From Draconibacterium sediminis (GTDB lineage: Bacteria > Bacteroidota > Bacteroidia > Bacteroidales > Prolixibacteraceae): a DNA stretch of 64,000 nt. Made by a program: the position numbers and the translations under genes. The stretch lies in the NCBI RefSeq assembly GCF_000949475.1, contig NZ_JRHC01000004.1, positions 1-64,000 on the forward strand, in the 5' to 3' direction. Positions 47,020 through 54,299 of the stretch are shown one piece after another (position 1 is the stretch's first letter; every line of letters begins with the position of its first letter). The notes beneath the pieces are model-generated. The model saw nothing but the letters and a program-made list of their open reading frames with translations. It ran no database searches and was not told where the DNA came from.

Positions 47020-47430
47020 CTATCTAAAATCAATTTCGAACAAGTTTAGCGGGCAAGCCGGAATACAAAGTTCGCAAACTACACATTTGCTTTTGTCGAA
47101 TTCCAGTTCCCACGACTGCTTGTCCATGTTCAATGCACCGGCAAAACATACGGCGGTACAGTTTCCGCAGTCGATACATTTTTCTTCTTTCCAGCGAATA
47201 CGTTTGTCGAGCGATTCGCAGGTGATTTTATGGCTTTTAATGTACTCAACGCCTTTTTCAATGTTTTCTTTTTTGCCTTGCAACTCAAGCAACAGACTGC
47301 CGCGTTTCCCGGGGTATACCTCTGCTTTCAATATATTTATCCGGATATCGTATTCCTTCACCAGGTGGTAAGTAAACGCTTTGTCGCCGCTTTGCGGAGG
47401 GAAATTCAGTATGTATCTTTTTTTAATCAT
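47020..47430 (-). CDS. NIL domain 4Fe-4S ferredoxin, iron-sulfur partner of the DUF39 sulfurtransferase
   Basis: This 136-residue protein has an N-terminal NIL domain (about 3-75, substrate or thioamino-acid binding fold) and two ferredoxin motifs, CIDCGNCTAVC and CVVCELCIPACP, predicted to hold two 4Fe-4S clusters. In methanogens the equivalent subunit supplies electrons to DUF39 to release persulfide sulfur as homocysteine thiol. The ATG at 47430 overlaps the DUF39 stop by 8 bp, so the two are translationally coupled; a TTG at 47436 would add two residues. Oxygen-sensitive clusters fit an anaerobic life style. Confidence 0.92.
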   Translation of the reverse strand: MIKKRYILNFPPQSGDKAFTYHLVKEYDIRINILKAEVYPGKRGSLLLELQGKKENIEKGVEYIKSHKITCESLDKRIRWKEEKCIDCGNCTAVCFAGALNMDKQSWELEFDKSKCVVCELCIPACPLNLFEIDFR

Positions 47431-48586
47431 TGTCAACCTCCGTTTCTTTTAATCCGTTTAACGATGTATTTGACGCGAACATGTGTACGGGTTTGCTTAC
47501 TTCGAACTCTCCGTTTTGTAACCATTTCTTCAGTTCATCAGCAATTTTGCGCGCTTTTTTTAAGCTGGCAACCGGCGCGGTTCTTATCTTTTTACCTTTC
47601 ACTTTTATGGTTCCCGACTGCAATTCCTCGTAGGTAACCTGCCCAAGTTTGGGCGTTCCAACCGTGCCGTAATCAAGTACCGAAGTTTCAATCTGGCTGT
47701 TGTTAATCGATACGCGTTTGGCAATATCAACATTCAACACCGGGATAGGAATTCCAATTCCCACAAACATGCTAACACCGTATTTTTCGTATGATGCAGC
47801 CTGAATATACTCGGGCGACATTTCTTTCAGGTTGCCCATTACTGCAATGGTAGCGCCATTGGTAACCGGAACTCCCAGCTCGTTTTTCGGTTTTGTGGTG
47901 TGAAATTGTGTTCCCGGCCAAACCACAAATCCTTGTGTACCTCCTAAAAATATGCGTGTTCCCAGCCCTATGGTCTTAAACTCCGGATCGTTCAGCAGGG
48001 GGCTCAATTCACCTGAAGTGGAGTAGGTGGCATTGCGCAAATTCGGAAGCAAACTGCCCATGTAGGTATATTTTATGGTGGAAGTGGTATTTACCGCCAC
48101 ATTGTAGTTCTGATAAGCATTCCGCGGATTGAACAACGTAAATTCATTGATCGTGTTAATGTTGATTTTGGTTTTTATATGCTTTCGCGGATAACAATCG
48201 GTGCCTTTTGCCCAGGCCTCCAAAACCACATCTTTTCCTTCCAGCAGATCCTGAATAACGTGTGCACCCCCGTACTCCGGATTGTCAGGGTTACAGGCAG
48301 TGGCGCCAATGTATGAATCAACCGCAGCCAGACCTTCGTAGCATGGAACGCCATTCAGTCGGATTTTTTCCATTCGGATTGGCGGATTCGCGTGACCGAA
48401 ATTTATAATTGCCCCCGATGAACACATGGCGCCAAAGGTTGCAGTGGTTACTACATCAACTTTCTCAACTATTTCCTCCGGCGTTAACTCTTTCGCCATT
48501 TGTGCAACTTCTTCGGCGGTTAAAACAACTGCTTTTCCGGCCTTCAGTTTTTGGTTAATTTCTTCGTAAGTTTTTGTTGTCGACAT
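47423..48586 (-). CDS. DUF39 homocysteine biosynthesis protein (L-aspartate semialdehyde sulfurtransferase type)
   Basis: This 387-residue protein belongs to DUF39 (COG1900). Characterised archaeal members form homocysteine from aspartate semialdehyde with sulfide or persulfide, using two essential cysteines. The matching residues here are Cys55 (FGAMCSSGA) and Cys131 (KGTDCYPRK), very close to the reported positions 54 and 131. No CBS pair is seen at the C-terminus, as in the shorter bacterial forms. It is the first gene of the operon, coupled to the NIL-ferredoxin gene, and lies behind a SAM riboswitch, so it should be switched off when SAM is plentiful. Substrate assignment rests on family knowledge. 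Confidence 0.92.
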   Translation of the reverse strand: MSTTKTYEEINQKLKAGKAVVLTAEEVAQMAKELTPEEIVEKVDVVTTATFGAMCSSGAIINFGHANPPIRMEKIRLNGVPCYEGLAAVDSYIGATACNPDNPEYGGAHVIQDLLEGKDVVLEAWAKGTDCYPRKHIKTKININTINEFTLFNPRNAYQNYNVAVNTTSTIKYTYMGSLLPNLRNATYSTSGELSPLLNDPEFKTIGLGTRIFLGGTQGFVVWPGTQFHTTKPKNELGVPVTNGATIAVMGNLKEMSPEYIQAASYEKYGVSMFVGIGIPIPVLNVDIAKRVSINNSQIETSVLDYGTVGTPKLGQVTYEELQSGTIKVKGKKIRTAPVASLKKARKIADELKKWLQNGEFEVSKPVHMFASNTSLNGLKETEVDND

Positions 48587-48702
48587 ATTTTAAAAAGTCG
48601 GAAGTTGGAAGCCAGGATACCGAAGCATGAATCTTTGAAACCGGCAACTGTTTTCATTTAAAAGTTTGTATTGATATTCTTTACGCTGCTAATTTTATGC
48701 GG

Positions 48703-48780
48703 TTAAAACCGCTGACGCATACACATATTTGCCCCGTGCAGATAGCTTGTAAAAAATAATTTGTAGTGCAGTTTCTTCAT
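48703..48780 (-). CDS. Short leader ORF with Met-Cys-Met, between SAM riboswitch and DUF39 gene
   Basis: An ATG at 48780 opens a 25-codon frame, beginning MKKLHYKLFF and ending GANMCMRQRF, then TAA at 48703-48705. It starts just 3' of the riboswitch and ends 117 bp before the DUF39 ATG. Met-Cys-Met codons (48726-48718) lie directly before a palindrome, GCGGTTTTAACCGC (48712-48699), that covers the stop codon. This is the layout of an attenuation leader peptide sensing sulfur amino acids, but no U-run follows the hairpin. It may also be a chance frame. Confidence 0.45.
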   Translation of the reverse strand: MKKLHYKLFFTSYLHGANMCMRQRF

Positions 48781-48794
48781 CGATTGTGTTTTAA

Positions 48795-48902
48795 TTATAA
48801 TTCCGTTTCCGGCCAGGTATTGGCACCTTTTTGTCCGCCGGTTGCCGAACATGGTTGCCAGAGTTTCACAGAGCCCGATCTCTCCACTCTTCTGTATAAG
48901 CA
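48795..48902 (-). promoter_or_regulatory. SAM-I (S-box) riboswitch
   Basis: Reading the minus strand from 48900: CTTATACAGAAGAGTGGAG, then GATCGGGCTC, GTGAAACTCTGGCAACC, GGCAACC again, and AAGGTGCCAATACC. These are the core conserved blocks of the SAM-I family in order (CTTAT-AGAG-TGGAG, GAAAC-GGCAACC, AAGGTGCCAA). P1 can close between CTTATA (48900-48895) and TATAA (48799-48795), and P4 is CCG-GAAA-CGG. It is 22 nt after the promoter start region and ~208 nt before the DUF39 gene, and should repress the methionine operon when SAM is bound. Confidence 0.92.
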
Positions 48903-48931
48903 AACACCCTTTGAAAGAATATTTGATGCCG

Positions 48932-48961
48932 CAAAGATAGTTGATTTTGTGATTTAACAAA
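48932..48961 (-). promoter_or_regulatory. Promoter of the SAM-riboswitch methionine operon
   Basis: Minus strand TTTG (plus CAAA 48958-48961), 18 bp, then TATCTTTG (plus CAAAGATA 48932-48939): both Bacteroidota elements present. The transcript would start near 48925, just ahead of the riboswitch. Confidence 0.75.
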
Positions 48962-49026
48962 TAAAGCAGAACTTGCAGTTTATGAATTAAAGATATTTTG
49001 AACCATTTATTTAAGAAATGTGAGCT

Positions 49027-49587
49027 ATGACAAATAAAATCTTACCAATTCTGCTGCTATTTTTTTGCTTCGCCTGTTCTCCGAAACTGGATATGGAAAC
49101 CTATAAAAAGTATCAAAACAGCGGACAAGAAATTACTGCCAATGTACAAGCGGTGCTTTTGACGAATGTGGGGAAAGCCATTCAAACCGGCGGGCCGGAA
49201 TACGCAGTTGAATTCTGTAACCTTGAAGCAAGCTCAATTGTAGATAGTTTAAACCGTGTATTTGATTGTGATATTTCGAGAGTTTCGGCCAAAAACCGTA
49301 ATCCACAAAATGCGCTTAATACTGAGCAGGAAAAACAAATGTGGGAACTTTTTGCCAACGAACAACTGGCCGACACGGTATTGCAAAATGGCAGTGATTT
49401 GGTTTATTACAAGCCGATAAGAACAGAGATGCCGGCCTGTTTAAAATGTCATGGAAACCCTGATACAGATATCAATGAAGCAACCAAAACAAAGCTGAAT
49501 GAATTGTACCCAAATGATTTGGCAACGGGTTATACCTTGAACGAGTTCCGCGGTCTTTGGAAAGTAAAGTTTAAAAGGGATTTGTAA
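49027..49587 (+). CDS. DUF3365 haem-binding lipoprotein
   Basis: This 186-residue protein has a lipoprotein signal (lipobox CFAC, Cys17) and a DUF3365 (Tll0287-like) domain with a single c-type haem motif CLKCH near residue 139. Other blocks: VEFCNLEASSIVDSL and KNRNPQNALNTEQ. The family is proposed to sense redox state or small molecules, alone or fused to histidine kinases; here it stands alone, attached to a membrane on the periplasmic side. It diverges from the methionine operon and converges with the GH3 gene, with no clear functional link to either. Confidence 0.87.
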   Translation: MTNKILPILLLFFCFACSPKLDMETYKKYQNSGQEITANVQAVLLTNVGKAIQTGGPEYAVEFCNLEASSIVDSLNRVFDCDISRVSAKNRNPQNALNTEQEKQMWELFANEQLADTVLQNGSDLVYYKPIRTEMPACLKCHGNPDTDINEATKTKLNELYPNDLATGYTLNEFRGLWKVKFKRDL

Positions 49588-49594
49588 ACTATCG

Positions 49595-49631
49595 GAAAAG
49601 AAAACAGGCATTTCGCAAATGGAAATGCCTG
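49595..49631 (-). terminator. Intrinsic terminator after the GH3 gene
   Basis: CAGGCATTTC (49605-49614) and GAAATGCCTG (49622-49631) form a perfect 10-bp stem with a 7-nt loop. On the minus strand it is followed by TTTTCTTTTCC, so it ends the beta-glucan locus transcript; on the plus strand there is no T-run. Confidence 0.8.
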
Positions 49632-49685
49632 CTAGCAGTGTTAGTTAGCAAAGGATGGCTTTCACCCTTTGTTGTTAATAGTTAG

Positions 49686-51929
49686 TTACTCCTTTAACTT
49701 AAATGCTCCCTTTAACCCTTCGTCAGAATTCGGTCCGATCCAAACTTCAAAATCACCTGGTTCGATTACAAAATCATCGCCGTTAAAAAATTGCAAATCT
49801 TCAGCTTTAAGCTCGAAGCTTACGTTTTTAACGTCGCCCGGTTTTAAGTTAATCTTTTCAAAACCTTTTAGTTCTTTAATGGGGCGGGTAATACTGCCCA
49901 CCTTGTCGTGCACATACAGCTGTACAATCTCTTCCGTTTCGAAGTTGCCAATGTTTTTAATATCGGCCGAAATGGTAATTGATCCGTCTGTTGTCATTTC
50001 GTTCGACGACAGCTTAAGATTTTCGTATTTAAACTCGGTGTAACTCAAACCATATCCAAAGGGCAGGAGAGGTGTAATACCGTAATCGATGTGCATGGAT
50101 TTAAATCCAAGCGAAAGTTGTTTCGAATTTCTCGGAATATCATCGATGTAAGTAACATCATCTTCGGTAGCCGGGCGACCGGTGTTTTTGCGGTAGTAAT
50201 AAAACGGAATTTGACCGGCACCTTTTACAAAAGTTACAGGTAATTTCCCTGAAGGTGAATAGTCGCCAAAGATCAGGTCGGCCACTGCAGGCCCGGCCAT
50301 TGTTCCCGGATGCCAGGCATAAAGTACGGCGTCAGCCATTTCCATTTCGGCCCCAATTCCCAGCGGTCTTCCGGCCATTACCACCAAAATAAGCGGTTTG
50401 CCTGTTTTTCTCAATTCGGTAATCAGTTCCGATTGAACTCCCGGAAGATCAATAATACCACGTGCATTTGCTTCGCCCGAAAGGATAGACTCTTCGCCGG
50501 CAAAGAATAAAATGGCATCAGAACGTTTAGCGGCAGCAATAGCTTCGGCAAATCCTTTTGTCGATTTATCGCGGCTGTATTCCAACCCGGAAACATAGTT
50601 CATCTTTGAGCCAAGGATCTCGCCAAAAGCTTGTTTTGGTGTTGTTGAGTCTTCGCCTTGCCCGTCGAAAATCCAGGTTCCCAGCTGATCGCGTGCGGCA
50701 TCGGCAAGTGGACCAATTACAGCCAGCGAATGTATATTTTTTGATATTGGTAAGGTGTTATTGTCGTTTTTCAGCAAAACCATACTTTTTCGTGCTGCTT
50801 CGCGCGATACCGCCAAATGGCTAGGTGCTAAAATGGTATCGGTTGATACGTGATTGTCGTAAGGTTTGTCAAACAATCCCAGCTTAAACTTTACACGCAA
50901 AATATTGCCCACATAAGTGTCGATCATATCTTCTGTAATCGCGCCCTCTTCAATCAATGTCTTTAAATTATCAGTGTAACAGGTTGTTGCCATTTCCATA
51001 TCAACACCGGCTTTGGCGGCAATTTCGGCGGCTTGTTTTTTATCGGCAGCAAAACCATGGTTAATCATTTCTTCAATCGATCCCCAGTCGCTAACCACCA
51101 TTCCTTTGTAGTTCCACTCGTTGCGCAAAATTTGTTTTAGCGTGAATTCATTTCCGGAAGTAGGCACTCCGTTTAAGTCGTTAAATGCCGACATAAAAGT
51201 TAATGCTCCCGCATCAACTGCCGCTTTAAACGGACGAAGGTGAACGTTTCTAAGCAGCATTTCAGGAATATAAGTGGTATTGTAATCGCGGCCGGCTTCG
51301 GACATTCCGTAACCAACAAAGTGTTTGGCACAGGCAGCCACTGCAGTAGGATCGCCCAGGTCGCCCTGAAATCCTTTTACCATGGCAGCTGCAAACTCTG
51401 ATGTTAGCAGCGGGTCTTCTCCACAACTTTCTGCAATTCGTCCCCAGCGCGGATCCCAGGTAACATCCATCATCGGTGCAAATGTCCAGTTAATTCCCAT
51501 CGATGAGGCTTCGATTGCCGAAATACGCATAGCTTTTTCAGCCAGTTCAGGCTCCCACGAGGAGGCCATTCCCAGCGGAATAGGGAAAATCGTGCGATAG
51601 CCGTGAATTACATCGCGCCCAAAAAGCAAAGGAATTCCGTGTTTACTTTCTTCCAAAGCTATACGTTGATACTCTGCAACCCGATCGGCTCCTGTCGTAT
51701 TTAGAAACGATCCAACTTTGCCATCTCTGATGGCTTGTTTTGTGGCTTCTTCATCGCCAAAAAAACCGTCGTTAACCTGTTGCATCTGGCCTATCTTTTC
51801 ATCCAGCGTCATCTCGCTCAGCAGACTGTTAATTTTTTGTTCTACCGGATCAGGGTTCTCGGTGAATGTTGCTGTACAACCTGTTACCAGCCAGGTTCCA
51901 ATAATTAATATTAAAGCTCTAATCTTCAT
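49686..51929 (-). CDS. bglX: GH3 family beta-glucosidase, lipoprotein
   Basis: This 747-residue BglX-like enzyme has a lipoprotein signal (lipobox VTGC, Cys18), the GH3 N-terminal barrel (about 30-370, MTLDEKIGQMQQV, nucleophile Asp in GMVVSDWGS), the C-terminal alpha/beta sandwich (about 400-600) and a fibronectin III-like domain (about 650-735). It should release glucose from short beta-glucan oligomers in the periplasm. As the last gene of the locus, 17 bp after GH16, it would finish degradation started outside by GH16. A terminator follows. Confidence 0.94.
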   Translation of the reverse strand: MKIRALILIIGTWLVTGCTATFTENPDPVEQKINSLLSEMTLDEKIGQMQQVNDGFFGDEEATKQAIRDGKVGSFLNTTGADRVAEYQRIALEESKHGIPLLFGRDVIHGYRTIFPIPLGMASSWEPELAEKAMRISAIEASSMGINWTFAPMMDVTWDPRWGRIAESCGEDPLLTSEFAAAMVKGFQGDLGDPTAVAACAKHFVGYGMSEAGRDYNTTYIPEMLLRNVHLRPFKAAVDAGALTFMSAFNDLNGVPTSGNEFTLKQILRNEWNYKGMVVSDWGSIEEMINHGFAADKKQAAEIAAKAGVDMEMATTCYTDNLKTLIEEGAITEDMIDTYVGNILRVKFKLGLFDKPYDNHVSTDTILAPSHLAVSREAARKSMVLLKNDNNTLPISKNIHSLAVIGPLADAARDQLGTWIFDGQGEDSTTPKQAFGEILGSKMNYVSGLEYSRDKSTKGFAEAIAAAKRSDAILFFAGEESILSGEANARGIIDLPGVQSELITELRKTGKPLILVVMAGRPLGIGAEMEMADAVLYAWHPGTMAGPAVADLIFGDYSPSGKLPVTFVKGAGQIPFYYYRKNTGRPATEDDVTYIDDIPRNSKQLSLGFKSMHIDYGITPLLPFGYGLSYTEFKYENLKLSSNEMTTDGSITISADIKNIGNFETEEIVQLYVHDKVGSITRPIKELKGFEKINLKPGDVKNVSFELKAEDLQFFNGDDFVIEPGDFEVWIGPNSDEGLKGAFKLKE

Positions 51930-51946
51930 TATAGTTAGTATTTGTT

Positions 51947-53278
51947 CTACATTTCCTGATATACACGAACGTAATCCACTTCCATCGATTGAGGGAAAAT
52001 GGCATTATCAATTCCCTGGGCTCCTCCCCAGTTACCACCAACTGCCACATTCAGGATAAAAAAATGTGGTTTGTTGAACGGCCAGTTGTCGTTGTTTTTG
52101 CTTGAGGGCGCATAACGGTGTGTAATATTTTCGGGAGAATCGGTATAAAATACCAGTTCTTTTTCGGTCCAGAACAGGCCGTAAACATGAAATTCTTCTT
52201 CAGCAGTTTCAAAAGTTTTGCTACTGCCGTCGCCGTTTCCGCCATATCCCGCCGAAGTGTGCACGGTTGCATGAACCTTGTTGGGTTGGTAACCCACGTA
52301 TTCCATAATATCGATCTCGCCACAGGCAGGCCACCCTGCCGTACCAATGTTGGCGCCCAGCATCCAGATTGCCGGCCAGATTCCTGTTCCCGACGGCAGT
52401 TTAGCACGGATTTCCATTCGGCCGTAGGTAAATTCTTTTTTACCACTGGTGATCATACGTGACGAAGTATACGATCCGGCAACTTTAGCTTCGTTTAGTT
52501 TTTTTGCCGTTATGGTAAGAATGCCATCCTTAACCACAGCATTGTCTCCGGCGGTATAATTTTGCAGCTCGTTGTTTCCCCAGCCACCCGAGCCGGTTTC
52601 AAAGGTCCAGTTGTCGGTATTTACAGCGTTGCCATCAAAATTATCTTCCCAAACCAGCTCCAGTTTCGAGAAGTATTCTGAATCGTTTGCGGCAATGGTG
52701 ATAATCTCAGATGAAGAAAAAGTATCTCCGTTTTTGGTAATAATTAACTCAATAGTGTACGTTCCTGCATAGGGAAAATAGGCCACGGCATTCGTTTCGT
52801 TTTCAATGGTTTTATCTCTGAATTTCCATTGAAAAGAGTCGAAATCGCCAACCGAAGTGTTTTTCAGATTGATATTGTTCGGATTGGTTGCATCTGCTTC
52901 GGCGGTAAAACTAATAGCAAAATCGGTGCTGGTAATATTTATTGATTTTGAGGCTGCCTTTTGCTCGCTATCAAGACCAATTACCAGAAGGTTTACATTG
53001 TAATCTCCGGCTTCAGGATAATAAACATCGTACGACTGAGATTTTGTCGTTGTTGATTCCGTGCGGCCATTACCAAAATTCCAGTTCATTCTCAGGTAGT
53101 CTCCTTCCGATTCGTTGGTAAACCGAACGTTGTTGTCATCAATAAATGAATACGAAAAATCGGCAGTGAAACCTGCTTCTGTTCCTTCTTCGCTACACCC
53201 CTCTAAAGGAGCAATAAGAATAAGAAGTGCCAGTAAATAGGGCCAGTTTCGTTTTTGTTTGTTAAATGTTTTACGCAT
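51947..53278 (-). CDS. GH16 endo-beta-1,3-glucanase (laminarinase-like) with PKD-like domains, lipoprotein
   Basis: This 443-residue lipoprotein (lipobox LEGC) has two PKD-like beta domains (about 35-115 and 120-205) and a C-terminal GH16 domain (about 210-440). The catalytic motif is E321-I-D-I-M-E326 in ACGEIDIMEYVG, the ExDxxE (beta-bulge) form found in laminarinases and lichenases; WGNNELQNYT and GTGIWPAIWMLG also fit laminarinases. It is expected on the cell surface, cutting beta-1,3-glucan. The ATG at 53278 is used because the signal peptide begins there (MRKTFNKQKR); the frame continues upstream to 53332. A hairpin separates it from the gene before. Confidence 0.92.
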   Translation of the reverse strand: MRKTFNKQKRNWPYLLALLILIAPLEGCSEEGTEAGFTADFSYSFIDDNNVRFTNESEGDYLRMNWNFGNGRTESTTTKSQSYDVYYPEAGDYNVNLLVIGLDSEQKAASKSINITSTDFAISFTAEADATNPNNINLKNTSVGDFDSFQWKFRDKTIENETNAVAYFPYAGTYTIELIITKNGDTFSSSEIITIAANDSEYFSKLELVWEDNFDGNAVNTDNWTFETGSGGWGNNELQNYTAGDNAVVKDGILTITAKKLNEAKVAGSYTSSRMITSGKKEFTYGRMEIRAKLPSGTGIWPAIWMLGANIGTAGWPACGEIDIMEYVGYQPNKVHATVHTSAGYGGNGDGSSKTFETAEEEFHVYGLFWTEKELVFYTDSPENITHRYAPSSKNNDNWPFNKPHFFILNVAVGGNWGGAQGIDNAIFPQSMEVDYVRVYQEM

Positions 53279-53388
53279 AAGGATTTTGAAAATTTGACGT
53301 GACGAATGCACGATGTTCTTGATTAAAGGCACATAGAATTATCATATAAGCCGAAAAGTTACGACTGTGCAATTGTTGAAAGCTGATA

Positions 53389-53417
53389 AAAATGGGGAGA
53401 GAAACTCTCCCCATTTT
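53389..53417 (-). terminator. Hairpin/terminator between the surface lipoprotein and GH16 genes
   Basis: AAAATGGGGAGAG (53389-53401), loop AAA, CTCTCCCCATTTT (53405-53417): perfect 13-bp stem. On the minus strand it ends in TTTTTATC, so it can terminate or stabilise the upstream susC-susD transcript and lower GH16-GH3 expression. Confidence 0.75.
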
Positions 53418-53477
53418 CTAACTAAACTATCAAACTGAATTGGCTCAATAGCCAATATTTTGAATTACTGTTTGCTA

Positions 53478-54272
53478 TTATTCTGCAGGAACAAATACCC
53501 AAGTCCAGCCGGTTGCCCAGGCTGCATCTGGTACATGAAGTACCATCTTATCTTCGGTTAGTTCTACTATGTTAAATACACCGGCATTGCCACCGCCTTC
53601 CATCGAACCCAAAATATTTACTCCTCCGTCAATCGTTAATGTTTGATTGGCTACATCCAATACAAAACTACCAGTTGCAGGGTCAGCATCAGGGCCACTG
53701 TAATAGGTAAAATTGGCAGCTCCATCCAAGTCAAAACTCATTCTACCGGCAGCATCGGCAGGAGGGCAGCAATCACCGGCTGCGTTCCACCAAACTCCCC
53801 ATGGGTTACCCGGATCAGACATAAACCACCAAAATCTTCCGTCGGGTGTAGGTCCTCCGTCAAATACCCAGGTTTTACCTTCTGAAGTGCTTTCGCTTAC
53901 CAAATCATACCAGTCCTGATCGAGTGGTGTGTCTAAAACATCAACTGTTACATCAATTGTTTTCTCGAAAAACTCAGCTCCTAAAGTTCCAATGAAAGTA
54001 AAAGTTGAAGTTCCCGGAATAGGATAAACAATTTCAACTTTATTGGTTAGCGCTACACCTAAGTTGTAATCCCAGTAACCGGTAACGCCCGGTGTGTTCA
54101 TACTTAACTCGATCGTATTTCCATTCGCTGAGTTTTGAGTAGCAACTAACTCAACGCCTTCAACAGTTGTACTGTTTTCAAGGAATTGTTCGTCAACAAT
54201 GGCATCGCACGACACAATTAACAGTGCCAGCAATGCAACAAAAATACCTTGTATTATATTATTTCTTTTCAT
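53478..54272 (-). CDS. Putative surface glycan-binding lipoprotein of the beta-glucan locus
   Basis: This 264-residue protein has a lipoprotein signal (lipobox IVSC, Cys22), then a PKD/Ig-like beta domain (about 30-125) and a C-terminal domain rich in Trp, Tyr and Gly (KTWVFDGGPTPDGRFWWFM, WGVWWNAAGDCCPP). It matches no family I can name with certainty, but its place directly after susD is that of SusE/SusF-type or SGBP proteins, which hold polysaccharide at the cell surface. Aromatic clusters are consistent with sugar stacking. Function is inferred from context. Confidence 0.7.
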   Translation of the reverse strand: MKRNNIIQGIFVALLALLIVSCDAIVDEQFLENSTTVEGVELVATQNSANGNTIELSMNTPGVTGYWDYNLGVALTNKVEIVYPIPGTSTFTFIGTLGAEFFEKTIDVTVDVLDTPLDQDWYDLVSESTSEGKTWVFDGGPTPDGRFWWFMSDPGNPWGVWWNAAGDCCPPADAAGRMSFDLDGAANFTYYSGPDADPATGSFVLDVANQTLTIDGGVNILGSMEGGGNAGVFNIVELTEDKMVLHVPDAAWATGWTWVFVPAE

Positions 54273-54299
54273 ATCTCTTGCTATTAAAATTAAAGCCTG

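Noticed and set aside
48703-48960. 85-codon minus-strand frame over the SAM riboswitch
   Set aside because: Its first 60 codons are the riboswitch itself and begin upstream of the promoter. Only the last 25 codons, from the ATG at 48780, are considered as a leader ORF.
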